This document shows, piece after piece, positions 53,393-63,166 of a stretch of DNA of 64,000 nt (position 1 is its first letter; each line of letters begins with the position of its first letter). Below the pieces are notes generated by a model. The model was not told the DNA's origin, made no database searches, and saw only the letters and a list, made by a program, of their open reading frames with translations. The translations under genes were made by a program, and so were the position numbers. Location: the NCBI GenBank assembly GCA_045565285.1, contig JBJLFR010000023.1:62001-126000 (forward strand), in the 5' to 3' direction. The DNA comes from CACIIZ01 sp045565285. GTDB taxonomy: Bacteria; Pseudomonadota; Alphaproteobacteria; Rhodobacterales; Rhodobacteraceae.

Positions 53393-55573
53393 TTGTCAGA
53401 TTTTAGTTATGATATTGGAACCGATAATATTGCAATTATCAAATGGGATGTTCCTAATAAGAAGTTTAATGTTTTAACCATAGAAGGAATAAATGAAATT
53501 GAAAATATTTTAGAAAAACTTTTGGATAATAAAGAACTAAAGGGTGTAATTATTACATCTAAAAAAGATGATTTTTCTGCTGGAATGGATTTAAATGTTC
53601 TGGCGCATCTTCAAGATCAATCTAAAAGTAAAGAAGAAATATTTCAATTTGTAATGCGTGCTCATAAGTTTCTTAGAACTATTGAATTAGGGGGTATGGA
53701 TCCTAAAACAAAAAAAGGCGGAATTCCATTTGTATGGGCTTGCAATGGATTTTCAGCTGGTATAGCTACAGAAATTGGTTTGGCATGTCATTATAGAATA
53801 GCTACCAATATCAAAAACACCAAAATAGGATTACCTGAAATTTTAGTTGGACTGTTCCCTGGAGCTGGTGGAGCTACAAGAGTTAGTAGAATGCTAGGGC
53901 TTATGTCAAGTTCCCCTATCTTAATGGAAGGTAGAATGTTTTCATCACAAAAAGCCAAAGCCATAGGTCTCATTGATGAAGTTTCAAATTCATTAGATTT
54001 GATAAATAACGCTAAAAATTGGATTTTAAATGCAAAAAAAGAGGATATTATTAAGCCCTGGGATAAAAAAGGATTTAAAATGCCTGGTGGTGCACCTTAT
54101 CATCCAAATGGATTTATGACATTTGTAGGGGCTTCTGCAATGTTAAGTTCGAGAACGAGAAATGTATATCCTGCTGCTAAATATCTATTGTCTGCCATTT
54201 ATGAAGGAGCATTAACTAATTTTGATAATGCACTACGAATAGAAGCTAGGTGGTTTACCAAAATCTTAACTGAGAAGAGTACTAAGAATATGATTCGAAC
54301 GCTTTTCATTAATAAAACTTCCTTAGAAAAAGGTTTAAAACGACCTACTATTGATATTACCGAACCTAAATTAAACAAAATTGGTGTTGTAGGCGCTGGA
54401 ATGATGGGGGCCGGAATTGCATACGTGGCGGCACTTAATGGAATGAAAGTTACTCTAATAGATAAAGAAATTGAAGTTGTTAATAATGGAATAAAAAATA
54501 TAGATCAAATATTATCATATGCCTTAAAAAGAGGAAAAATTACTGAAGAGAAGAAAAAAGAAGTTTTAGAAAGTATAACTCCATCTTTTTCTTATGAAGA
54601 CTTAAAAAATGTAAACTTAGTTATTGAGGCTGTTTTTGAGGATATCGAAATAAAAGAAAAAGTATTAAATCAAATACAAAATAATGTAAATCAACAAACA
54701 ATAATTGCGTCAAATACTTCAACTCTTCCTATTTCTGAATTAGCAAAATCAGTCTCTAAGCAGGAAAATTTTATTGGTATACATTTTTTCAGTCCGGTAC
54801 ATAAAATGAATTTAGTTGAAATTATAAAAGGGAAAAATACCCATGAAAATTCTATAGCTAGAGCTTTTGATTTTGTTAGAAAAATTAAAAAAACTCCAAT
54901 TATAGTTAATGATGCAAGAGGTTTTTATGCAAATAGATGTATTATTCCTTATATAAATGAAGGTTTATTAATGATTAAAGAAGGAATTCTTCCGCAAATT
55001 ATTGAAAATGCAGCCTTACAGTTAGGTATGCCATTAGGGCCATTACAGCTTATTGACGAAGTCTCTATTGAATTAGCAATTAACATTGCTAACCAAACAA
55101 AAAAGGCGTTGGGTACAAATAACCTTATGGAAGAAATAGCTATAGTTTTATCAATTATGGAAAAAGCTAAAAGATTGGGTAGAAAATCAAATGCAGGTTT
55201 TTATAATTATAATGAAAAAGGTAAGAGAGAAGGTTTCTGGGAAGGATTAAAAAATAATTTTGAAATACTTAATGATCAACCAGAAATCAATTTAATTAAA
55301 GACCGTTTAGCATTAATACAATGCCTAGAGGCAACTAGAGCATTAGAGTCTGAAGTCCTACTTGATATAAGAGAAGGCGATGTAGGTGCCATTTTAGGAT
55401 GGGGTTGTATACCTTGGGCTGGAGGTCCTTTTAGTTGGATGGATTTAAAGGGAGCTCCATGGGTGTATGATAAGTGTAAAGAATTTTCTATTAAATATGG
55501 TGAAAGATTTTCTTCAGGAGATTTAATAAAAAAATTGGCAACAGAAAACCTCACTTTTTATGAACATTGTTAA
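53393..55573 (+). CDS. fadB: Fatty acid oxidation multifunctional enzyme (enoyl-CoA hydratase / 3-hydroxyacyl-CoA dehydrogenase)
   Basis: A 726-residue trifunctional-type alpha protein. N-terminal crotonase part has FSAGMDLNVLA and WACNGFSAGIATEIGLACHYRIAT with GLPEILVGLFPGAGGATRVSRM (oxyanion hole and catalytic Glu). The dehydrogenase part has the NAD loop IGVVGAGMMGAGIAYVAA, SNTSTLPIS, GIHFFSPVHKMNLVEII and NDARGFYANR. I use the TTG at 53393, with CGGAGGA just upstream, instead of the TTG at 53366 inside the thiolase gene. It completes a three-enzyme beta-oxidation operon. Confidence 0.95.
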   Translation: MSDFSYDIGTDNIAIIKWDVPNKKFNVLTIEGINEIENILEKLLDNKELKGVIITSKKDDFSAGMDLNVLAHLQDQSKSKEEIFQFVMRAHKFLRTIELGGMDPKTKKGGIPFVWACNGFSAGIATEIGLACHYRIATNIKNTKIGLPEILVGLFPGAGGATRVSRMLGLMSSSPILMEGRMFSSQKAKAIGLIDEVSNSLDLINNAKNWILNAKKEDIIKPWDKKGFKMPGGAPYHPNGFMTFVGASAMLSSRTRNVYPAAKYLLSAIYEGALTNFDNALRIEARWFTKILTEKSTKNMIRTLFINKTSLEKGLKRPTIDITEPKLNKIGVVGAGMMGAGIAYVAALNGMKVTLIDKEIEVVNNGIKNIDQILSYALKRGKITEEKKKEVLESITPSFSYEDLKNVNLVIEAVFEDIEIKEKVLNQIQNNVNQQTIIASNTSTLPISELAKSVSKQENFIGIHFFSPVHKMNLVEIIKGKNTHENSIARAFDFVRKIKKTPIIVNDARGFYANRCIIPYINEGLLMIKEGILPQIIENAALQLGMPLGPLQLIDEVSIELAINIANQTKKALGTNNLMEEIAIVLSIMEKAKRLGRKSNAGFYNYNEKGKREGFWEGLKNNFEILNDQPEINLIKDRLALIQCLEATRALESEVLLDIREGDVGAILGWGCIPWAGGPFSWMDLKGAPWVYDKCKEFSIKYGERFSSGDLIKKLATENLTFYEHC

Positions 55574-55681
55574 ACTCTTTTAAAATTTTAAATTATTTCA
55601 CTATTGTAGTTTTATTTAAACATTGTTTTTTTTAAATTAAATTCGTTATAAATAATTAAAAATTGTGAAAGGAAAACATTT

Positions 55682-57313
55682 ATGGATAATCTTATGCAGC
55701 CTTTTTATCTAAGAGTATCTGAAATAATAGATCATGCCGCAAGATATCATCCTAATCGTAAAATAATTAGCAGAAATGTAGAAGGCTCTATTACTGAAAC
55801 AAATTGGGTTACTATTTTTCATAATTCAAAAAAACTGTCTAAAGCACTTATAAAATTAGGAATTAAAAAAGGGGATAGAATTGGAGTCATGGCGTGGAAC
55901 ACCTCTCGTCATTTAGAAATATGGTATGGAATCCCTGGTTCCGGCGCTGTAAACCATACTTTAAACCCAAGACTTTTTTCAAAACAGTTATCTTTTATAA
56001 TTAATCACGCAGAAGACAAAATTCTAATAATTGATTATGATTTATTACCTATAATAGAAAAAATACTACCAACATGCAAAACAGTTAAAAAGGTAATAGT
56101 TATATCTGATATAGAAAAGATGCCTAAATCTACAATTCCTGATTTAATTTGCTATGAAGAAATATTGAAAGAGCAAGATGAAGATTTTGACTGGATTAAA
56201 GGTGATGAAAGAGAAGCTTGTGGCATATGTTATACATCTGGAACAACTGGTAATCCAAAAGGGGTAGTATATACTCATAGATCAAATGTTTTACATGCAA
56301 TGACATCAGCTTCACCAGATATGCTTAACTTATCATCAAGAGATAGAGTCATGCCGGTTGTTCCTTTGTTTCATGCTAATGGTTGGTCAATTGGATATAC
56401 TGCTCCACTTGTAGGTGCTTCAATGGTAATGCCAGGAAAAGAAATGACACCTGAAGCTCTATTTGAGATGTTAGAAAAAGGTGTAACAGTTACTGCAGCT
56501 GTTCCCACAATTTGGCTTTTATTATTGAATTATTTGAAAGCTAATCAATTAAAATTATCAACACTAGAGAGAGTTATAATTGGTGGATCATCTTGTCCAA
56601 GAGCAGTAATTGAAACTTTCCAAAAAGATTTTGGAGTACAAGTACTTCATGCATGGGGAATGACAGAAATGTCTCCTTTAGGTACAATATGTTCTTTTAA
56701 ACCAGAAATTATAGATTTAAGTGAAGAAGAAAGAATTTCTATACAAGAAACAACTGGTCACCCACCTTTTAGTGTAGAATTAAAAATTACTGACGATAAT
56801 GGTAAAATATTACCAAATGATGGTAAAACTCAAGGAAAATTATGGTCTCGCGGAGCTGCAGTTGTTCAACAGTATTTAAAAATAGAAGAGGAAGCTGTGG
56901 ATAAGCTTGGTTGGTTCGATACTGGAGATGTAGCAACCATTGATGAAAATGGATATATGAGAATAACTGATAGATCAAAAGATATTATTAAGTCTGGGGG
57001 AGAGTGGATTTCTTCAATTGAACTTGAAAATGCAGCTGTAGGACACCCTGAAATAGTTGAAGCAGCAGCACTAGGTGTAAAACACCCAAAATGGGATGAA
57101 AGACCCATTCTTGTATTAGTTAAGAAGGAAAATTCTTCAATCAAAAAAGAACAAATTTTTGAATTTTTGAAATCTTATGTAGCAAAATGGCAAATACCTG
57201 ATGATATAATTTTTGTAGATGAAATCCCTCATACTGCTACTGGTAAAATTTCAAAAATTGATCTTAGAAAGATCTTAGAACAAAAACAATATGTTCACCC
57301 TGATCTAAATTAA
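55682..57313 (+). CDS. Acyl-CoA synthetase (AMP-forming; AlkK-like fatty acid--CoA ligase)
   Basis: ANL-superfamily ligase of 543 residues that activates a fatty acid with ATP and CoA. P-loop CYTSGTTGNPKGVVYTHRS, the AMP motif HAWGMTEMSPLG, WFDTGDVATIDENGYMRITDRSKDIIKSGGEWIS and the catalytic Lys in TGKISKIDLR are all present. The AlkK-type middle/long-chain subgroup is likely. It has AAAGGA before its ATG and a 108-bp spacer after fadB, so it may have its own promoter while feeding the same pathway. Confidence 0.92.
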   Translation: MDNLMQPFYLRVSEIIDHAARYHPNRKIISRNVEGSITETNWVTIFHNSKKLSKALIKLGIKKGDRIGVMAWNTSRHLEIWYGIPGSGAVNHTLNPRLFSKQLSFIINHAEDKILIIDYDLLPIIEKILPTCKTVKKVIVISDIEKMPKSTIPDLICYEEILKEQDEDFDWIKGDEREACGICYTSGTTGNPKGVVYTHRSNVLHAMTSASPDMLNLSSRDRVMPVVPLFHANGWSIGYTAPLVGASMVMPGKEMTPEALFEMLEKGVTVTAAVPTIWLLLLNYLKANQLKLSTLERVIIGGSSCPRAVIETFQKDFGVQVLHAWGMTEMSPLGTICSFKPEIIDLSEEERISIQETTGHPPFSVELKITDDNGKILPNDGKTQGKLWSRGAAVVQQYLKIEEEAVDKLGWFDTGDVATIDENGYMRITDRSKDIIKSGGEWISSIELENAAVGHPEIVEAAALGVKHPKWDERPILVLVKKENSSIKKEQIFEFLKSYVAKWQIPDDIIFVDEIPHTATGKISKIDLRKILEQKQYVHPDLN

Positions 57314-57323
57314 TTTTTGATAA

Positions 57324-58211
57324 ATGACTGCGATAAAAAAATTTAGCAGGCTGGAGGCAAAAGCAGTTTGGAAAGAAAATGATAATACGAATCCAAAATC
57401 TGTAATAGTTACTTTTGGAAAATCTTCAATAATTATATCTGATGAAAATGCATTTCCTCTTGATCATTGGAATTTTAATTCCATTATTGTTATTTCAAAA
57501 AGTAAAGAAAATACTATATTTAGCCAAGGTTCAAATAAAATTGAAACACTTATCATTGAAGACGATGAGATGATCAATGCAATAATTTTAGTATGTAATT
57601 TAAAAACTCAACCTAGTTGGACTTTAATTAGATTTAGAAAATTTTTTCAGTACATATTTTTTTTCTTCTTATTATTAATATTTTTTTATTTTCCAAATTT
57701 TTTAAGAGAAATAATTTTGAAAGTAACAGATCCTAAATATGAAATTATTTACTATGAAAGTGCCTTAAAAGAGTTCGCACCTATTAATGATATTTGTAAA
57801 AAAAATTTAAATATTAAGAATTTTGAAAAAAAAATTAATGATAATTTTAAAAAAGAATATACAATAGATATAACAGTTGTCAGAACTGTTAGAGATGAGC
57901 CTCTCTTACTTCCAGGTGGTAAAATAATTATACCTTTTAATTGGTTAAAAAATGAAAAATCATCTTTAAATTTTAACGAAATGATTAAAGTTGCGATTTA
58001 TAGTTATAAAGAAAGATACATTTTCAAAAATTTCTTAAATGATCAAAGTTTAATTTCAATCTTATCATTTATTTTTGGACTTAATACTTCCTTTAATTTG
58101 AATTTTGAAAATTATAATTGGAGCAATTTTATCGAAAGAAGAAATTTAGACTTTGACATATTTATCAAAGATGAAGAATGGATAAATTTTAGAAACATAT
58201 GTTATAACTAA
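57324..58211 (+). CDS. Membrane protein resembling an M48-type peptidase without its active site
   Basis: A 295-residue protein that I cannot place firmly. It has an N-terminal beta-rich region (about 1-95) like that preceding the membrane segment in some M48 peptidases, one or two membrane helices around 105-130 (FQYIFFFFLLLIFFYFPNFL), then a soluble part with LLLPGGKIIIPFNWLKNE, similar to the PGGxI strand before HExxH in M48 enzymes. Where HExxH would be expected the sequence reads IKVAIYSYKERY, with no zinc ligands. It ends in a DEEW segment. Best read as an inactivated relative, expressed after the ligase gene (10-nt gap). Confidence 0.5.
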   Translation: MTAIKKFSRLEAKAVWKENDNTNPKSVIVTFGKSSIIISDENAFPLDHWNFNSIIVISKSKENTIFSQGSNKIETLIIEDDEMINAIILVCNLKTQPSWTLIRFRKFFQYIFFFFLLLIFFYFPNFLREIILKVTDPKYEIIYYESALKEFAPINDICKKNLNIKNFEKKINDNFKKEYTIDITVVRTVRDEPLLLPGGKIIIPFNWLKNEKSSLNFNEMIKVAIYSYKERYIFKNFLNDQSLISILSFIFGLNTSFNLNFENYNWSNFIERRNLDFDIFIKDEEWINFRNICYN

Positions 58212-58214
58212 AAA

Positions 58215-58904
58215 TTAACTCATTTCTTCAAAACCATTTTTTGTTAACCTAAGAACTCTATCCATTTTTTTTATCAAATCTAAATTATGTGTTGCAACTA
58301 ATACTGAAACATTTCGTTTTTTCACTAAATCAATTAATAAATTGAAAACTAAATGAGAATTTTCGTAGTCTAAATTACCTGTAGGCTCGTCAGCTAATAG
58401 AAGTTTAGGATCGTTTGCAATTGCTCGACAAATTGCAATTCGTTGCTTTTCACCACCTGATAATTGTAAGGGTCTACTATATAATCGATTTTCTAAACCT
58501 ACATTTATCAATAATTTTTTTGCATAATTCAATGCTTCAGAGAAATTAGACCCCTTAATTATTCTAGCCAATGCAACATTTTCAATTGCATTAAACTCAT
58601 TTAGTAAGTTGCTAGATTGAAATACAAATCCTATATGCTTTCTTCTTATCTCATTCTTCATTTCAACAGTTAGTGATTTAGTATTCTGATTAAGTATTTT
58701 CACTTCTCCATAAGAAGGTAAATCCAGTAAACCAGAGATATTCAATAAAGAAGTTTTTCCAGTTCCCGAAGGAGCAATAATGCCTATTAATTCAGAATTA
58801 TTAATTTCTAAATTGATATTTTTAAAAATTGATATTTTTTCAGTACTACTCTCATTAAATATTTTTGATATTCCTTTTAACTCTAATACGAAACCTTCAC
58901 TCAT
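58215..58904 (-). CDS. lolD: Lipoprotein-releasing ABC transporter ATP-binding protein
   Basis: Cytoplasmic ATPase of the LolCDE-type exporter that releases lipoproteins from the inner membrane for the outer membrane. Walker A GIIAPSGTGKTSLLN, Q-loop FVFQSSNLLNEFNAIENV, signature LSGGEKQRIAICRA and Walker B LLLADEPTGNLD are present. 229 residues. It overlaps the 3' end of lolC by 8 nt. Confidence 0.94.
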   Translation of the reverse strand: MSEGFVLELKGISKIFNESSTEKISIFKNINLEINNSELIGIIAPSGTGKTSLLNISGLLDLPSYGEVKILNQNTKSLTVEMKNEIRRKHIGFVFQSSNLLNEFNAIENVALARIIKGSNFSEALNYAKKLLINVGLENRLYSRPLQLSGGEKQRIAICRAIANDPKLLLADEPTGNLDYENSHLVFNLLIDLVKKRNVSVLVATHNLDLIKKMDRVLRLTKNGFEEMS

Positions 58905-60138
58905 GTCTTAGAGCCTCAACAGGATCAAGTCTAGCAGCATTTATAGAGGGAAATATAGTAACAACTATTGATAATAATAATGATATAAAGCTTATATAAA
59001 AGAGGTCAATTAACCTTATTCTTACGGGTACTTCAGTTAAAAATCTTAATTCAGGATTCCAAAGCTCTCGATTTAAAGTTTCTTCTATAAAAATTTGTAA
59101 ATCAGGTAAGTAATAAGAAAAAGTAGTACCTAATATCAAACCAGAAAATGTACCTAATATACCAATGAGAGAACCACAAATAATAAATATACGAACTATT
59201 GAGTTTTGACTTAATCCCATTGTACGTAATATTCCAATATCTTTTCTTTTATTTTTAACTAACATAACAAGGCCAGATATTATATTTAGCGCAGCTATTA
59301 ACACTACTAGTGATAAAATAATAAACATAACCCGCCTTTCCACATCTAAAGCATTAAGGAACGCTCCAGAATAATCTTTCCAAGTCCAAACTTCATAATC
59401 ACTACCTAATAAATTTTCTAAACTCAGTTGAATATCATTTACCTTATTAGGGTTCTCAACAAGGATATTGATTTTATCTATTTTATTTTCTTTATTAAAG
59501 AACATTTGAGCATCTAAAAGCGGCATGTATAATCTATATCTATCAATATCATATCGACCCACCTTAAATATATATTTAACTGAAAAATCACCTATCCTCG
59601 GAGTTGTCCCAAATAACGTTTTCAAACCTTCAGGTGAGATAAGTCGCAAGCTTTGATCTATTCCAATTTCAAGATTAATGGCAACTCCATTTCCAATCGA
59701 AATTCCCCTATCAAAATTGTTAAGATCACCCAATTTTTTTTCAGGATTAGAAATTAAGTCAATTTTTTTTAAATCCTTTATATCAATACCAACTACTTGT
59801 AACCCTGAATATTTCCCTTTATTAGCACCCATCACTTGACCTAAAATAACTGGATATGCATGGATAATATTCTCTATTTTTAAAATTTTGTTTATTAAAT
59901 TATCTTTATCTTCAATACTAATTTTTTTATTTCCATTAGCAAATATACTTTTATTAATGACCAAATGTGGGTTTGCACCAATTATACGATCAGTGAATTC
60001 TTCCTTAAAACCAACCATGACTGCCTGGACAACAATTAGAGTAGCAACTCCAAGTGCAACTCCTAAAAATGAATACCAAGCTATAGTAGAAACACCACCT
60101 TCCCTTCTTTTAGCTCTTAAATACCGCCACGCTATCAA
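58897..60138 (-). CDS. lolC: Lipoprotein-releasing ABC transporter permease LolC/E-type
   Basis: Permease with four membrane segments and a large periplasmic domain, found singly here as in alphaproteobacteria with one LolC/E hybrid. MIAWRYLRAKRREGGVSTIAWYSFLGVALGVATLIVVQAVMVGF opens it and VEALRHE closes it. As given it starts at a TTG at 60138, but the family begins about 15-20 residues earlier. An ATG at 60193 reaches this frame if one base is dropped from a T run (60170-60176 or 60180-60185), giving FSKLEILIAWRYL and 431 residues. The 5' end is therefore likely truncated by an insertion like those in recN and murE. Confidence 0.92.
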   Translation of the reverse strand: MIAWRYLRAKRREGGVSTIAWYSFLGVALGVATLIVVQAVMVGFKEEFTDRIIGANPHLVINKSIFANGNKKISIEDKDNLINKILKIENIIHAYPVILGQVMGANKGKYSGLQVVGIDIKDLKKIDLISNPEKKLGDLNNFDRGISIGNGVAINLEIGIDQSLRLISPEGLKTLFGTTPRIGDFSVKYIFKVGRYDIDRYRLYMPLLDAQMFFNKENKIDKINILVENPNKVNDIQLSLENLLGSDYEVWTWKDYSGAFLNALDVERRVMFIILSLVVLIAALNIISGLVMLVKNKRKDIGILRTMGLSQNSIVRIFIICGSLIGILGTFSGLILGTTFSYYLPDLQIFIEETLNRELWNPELRFLTEVPVRIRLIDLFYISFISLLLSIVVTIFPSINAARLDPVEALRHE

Positions 60139-60214
60139 AATTTCTAATTTTGAAAATATAAAAAATTTATTTTTTTGAATTTTTTGTCTCCATTTTAAAG
60201 TTCTTATTTAGAGT

Positions 60215-61549
60215 TTATTTCTTAATTTCATTTATTAATTCTATCAAATTATCCGAAAGTGGAATATTTTTTCTAGTTCCATCTTTTCTAAATTTAATTT
60301 CCAATACACCATCTGATAGAGCTCTAGGACCAATAATTATTTGTATAGGAATACCAATTAAATCCATTGATGAAAATTTTGCTCCTACACTTTCAATCCT
60401 ATCATCATAAAGAATATCAAAACCATTTACTTTAAGCGCAGTATAAATTTTTATCGAGGTTTCATCACATAATTTGTCGTTTTGTTTTAGATTAATTATA
60501 ACGGCATCAAATGGAGAAACAGACGATGGCCAAATGATACCTTGCTGATCATGATTAGCTTCAATTAATGCGCCCACTAAACGAGAAACCCCTATTCCAT
60601 GACTACCCATCTCAACTGGTATACTTTTGCCATTTGGAAGATCTATTTTTGCTCCCATTGATTCAGAATATTTTGTTCCAAAATAAAAAATCTGACCAAC
60701 TTCAATGCCCCTTCCAGTCATTCGTCTAGTCTTTGGAATTTTTTCAAATAGCTTTACGTTATGAGTTTCATCAGTTCGTGCATAAGGAGTAGTAAATTTA
60801 TTTACTATTTTTTCCAAATTTGAGTGATTATCATATTCAATTTTATGATCCCCTAATGATAAATTAGATATTTCATTATCATAAAAAACTTGACTTTCTC
60901 CAGTAGTAGCTAAAACCAAAAATTCATGACTATAATCTCCACCAATAGGACCTGTATCTGCTTTCATAGGTATAGCCTTTAAACCAAGTCTTTCATAAGT
61001 TTTTAAATAACTTATCATATGTCTATTATAGGCGTGAATAGCAGATTTTTTATCCTTATCGAAGCTATAACCATCTTTCATAAAAAATTCTCTACCTCTC
61101 ATAACACCAAATCTTGGTCTTACTTCATCTCGAAATTTCCATTGAATATGAAATAAAGTTTTGGGTAATTCTTTATAACTAGAAATATATGATCTGAAAA
61201 TATCAGTTACCAACTCTTCATTCGTTGGACCATATAACATTAACCTACCATGACGATCTTCAAATCGTAACATCTCTTTGCCATAATCATCCAGTCTTTT
61301 GCTTTCTTTCCAAAGTTCAGCAGGTTGAATTGTTGGCATAAGTATTGGAATATGACCTGCAGCAATTTGTTCTTCAATTACAATATTTTCTATTTTTTTT
61401 AAAACCTTTAGTCCTAGAGGCAACCAAGAATAAATACCTGCTGATGACTGTTTTATCATACCAGATCTTAGCATTAAACGGTGGCTAGCAATCTGAGCCT
61501 CAGATGGATTTTCTTTTAGAATGGGTAAGAAGTATTTAGATAAATACAT
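60215..61549 (-). CDS. proS: Prolyl-tRNA synthetase (alphaproteobacterial short form)
   Basis: Class II synthetase charging tRNA-Pro. The 444-residue form lacks the editing insertion found in most bacteria, as usual for alphaproteobacteria. Motif 1 GLKVLKKIENIVIEE, motif 2 HIQWKFRDEVRPRFGVMRGREFFMKDGYSF and motif 3 GSHGIGVSRLVGALIE are present, with the anticodon domain at the end. AAAGG precedes the ATG. It lies upstream of lolCD on the same strand, a common alphaproteobacterial order. Confidence 0.95.
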   Translation of the reverse strand: MYLSKYFLPILKENPSEAQIASHRLMLRSGMIKQSSAGIYSWLPLGLKVLKKIENIVIEEQIAAGHIPILMPTIQPAELWKESKRLDDYGKEMLRFEDRHGRLMLYGPTNEELVTDIFRSYISSYKELPKTLFHIQWKFRDEVRPRFGVMRGREFFMKDGYSFDKDKKSAIHAYNRHMISYLKTYERLGLKAIPMKADTGPIGGDYSHEFLVLATTGESQVFYDNEISNLSLGDHKIEYDNHSNLEKIVNKFTTPYARTDETHNVKLFEKIPKTRRMTGRGIEVGQIFYFGTKYSESMGAKIDLPNGKSIPVEMGSHGIGVSRLVGALIEANHDQQGIIWPSSVSPFDAVIINLKQNDKLCDETSIKIYTALKVNGFDILYDDRIESVGAKFSSMDLIGIPIQIIIGPRALSDGVLEIKFRKDGTRKNIPLSDNLIELINEIKK

Positions 61550-61628
61550 GTTAAACCTTTAAATTAGTATGCAATAATTAATTTTTATTGTGTAAGTACA
61601 AAATATTCGTATATTGCACTAAAATTTC

Positions 61629-63125
61629 TTATACAAGAATGATTTTTGATTTTAAGTTCATCAAATTTCCTAAGTGATTAAAACGCTTTTCTACTGAGTC
61701 TCCAAGTAAATTATCTTCCTTTATCAACTTCAAATAGATTATATTTTCTTTAGTATAGATTTTAGTTTTTCTCAAGTTTTCCTTAATATTGACAGAAAGC
61801 ATTGCACCTAAGCGCATGCAAGCTCCTAATATTATAGCCTCTTTAATTTTTTTAGCATTTAAAAGTAACAAATACTTCTTATCAATTTTATTAAAATCAG
61901 TTTTTTTATATCTTGACATTAAAGACAACGCCAAAAAAATCCTACCGCTATGATCAACTCCACCTAGATTTGCACCAGTAACTGTTTCAAAACATACTTC
62001 AGAACGATAATCTGGATGTGCTTGCCAAATAGTATCATGTAAATAACATGCAGCAAGAAAAAGCTCCTTTTGGCTATTTCCTATTTCTGGGAAAATAGGT
62101 AGCAACCATTCATATAAAGTTCTACCAAACCCTGGATATCTTGATCTATTTTGTTCAAGATATGAACATGCTTGAAGTAATGGATTTAGTTTTCTTATTT
62201 TATCACTAAATTGAGAAAAAAAAATACCTTCCCTTATGCCATATCCTGAAAAAAAAAGTTCTTTTGGACAAAATTTTTCATAAATTACTTTTAAAACTTT
62301 GCAAGCATCTGGAAGAAGCTTTACCCTTTCTTCAGAAGAAGAAGTTATTTTCAATAGTTCAGAAGTTTTTGAGTTAGATATATTTTCTATTGTAGAATCA
62401 AACTTATTTACCAAGACTTTATATCCTTGCAAAACTTTTAAAGGATAATCGGTTAAATTCATATGAATTTTTGCCATTGCTCTCCAACAACCTCCGACTA
62501 AAAACAATGAATTAATATTACTAGGAAAAGATTTGTTTATTTTAGAAAGTTTTTTAGTAATAACCTCACGTTTTGATTTTCCTATTTTTTGATAATCTTG
62601 TAAAGCTAAAGGACCTAATTCAAACGATTGAGTTATTTTAATTTTACCATTTTCCAAATACGCAAGCTCTAAAGATGATCCACCAATATCACATACGATG
62701 CCAGTTGCTTTTGGGACACCTAATAAAACGCCTGAAGCTGCTAAAACTCCTTCATCTTTACCAGAGATAACATATATTTTAATTTTAAATTTCTTTTCAA
62801 TTATTTCTATGAATTCTTTTCCATTTTTTGCATCCCTAACTGCTGAAGTAGCAACAAAATATATTTCAACTATGTTCATGGTTTTTAACACTGTATTGAA
62901 ACGCTGTATTGCTTTAAAAGCTTTTTTTTGCCCTTTAGCACTCAAATAACCAGTACGCCTTAAACCTATACCTAATTCACAATTTACCTTTTCATTATAA
63001 AAATATCGTGGAGATCTTGAGGGACCTTCAAAAACTACTAACCTTATTGTATTTGATCCTATATCAACAATTCCTGTTCTTTGAAGTATTTTATCTTCAA
63101 TTTTTTTGTTAGCGAAACCTATCAT
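61629..63125 (-). CDS. ppx: Exopolyphosphatase / Ppx-GppA family phosphatase
   Basis: A 498-residue Ppx/GppA enzyme that hydrolyses polyphosphate or pppGpp. The ASKHA-type loops are GIVDIGSNTIRLVVFEGP at the start, FVATSAVRDAKNG, the GIVCDIGGSSLELAYLENG loop and LFLVGGCWRAMAKI. A C-terminal HD-like helical part contains LAACYLHDTIWQAHPDYR. It follows ppk with a 41-nt gap, and the pairing of polyphosphate synthesis and breakdown genes supports Ppx. Confidence 0.93.
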   Translation of the reverse strand: MIGFANKKIEDKILQRTGIVDIGSNTIRLVVFEGPSRSPRYFYNEKVNCELGIGLRRTGYLSAKGQKKAFKAIQRFNTVLKTMNIVEIYFVATSAVRDAKNGKEFIEIIEKKFKIKIYVISGKDEGVLAASGVLLGVPKATGIVCDIGGSSLELAYLENGKIKITQSFELGPLALQDYQKIGKSKREVITKKLSKINKSFPSNINSLFLVGGCWRAMAKIHMNLTDYPLKVLQGYKVLVNKFDSTIENISNSKTSELLKITSSSEERVKLLPDACKVLKVIYEKFCPKELFFSGYGIREGIFFSQFSDKIRKLNPLLQACSYLEQNRSRYPGFGRTLYEWLLPIFPEIGNSQKELFLAACYLHDTIWQAHPDYRSEVCFETVTGANLGGVDHSGRIFLALSLMSRYKKTDFNKIDKKYLLLLNAKKIKEAIILGACMRLGAMLSVNIKENLRKTKIYTKENIIYLKLIKEDNLLGDSVEKRFNHLGNLMNLKSKIILV

Positions 63126-63166
63126 TGTATTTTTAAAAAGTAGCCTTACTTAATTTGAATAAATCT

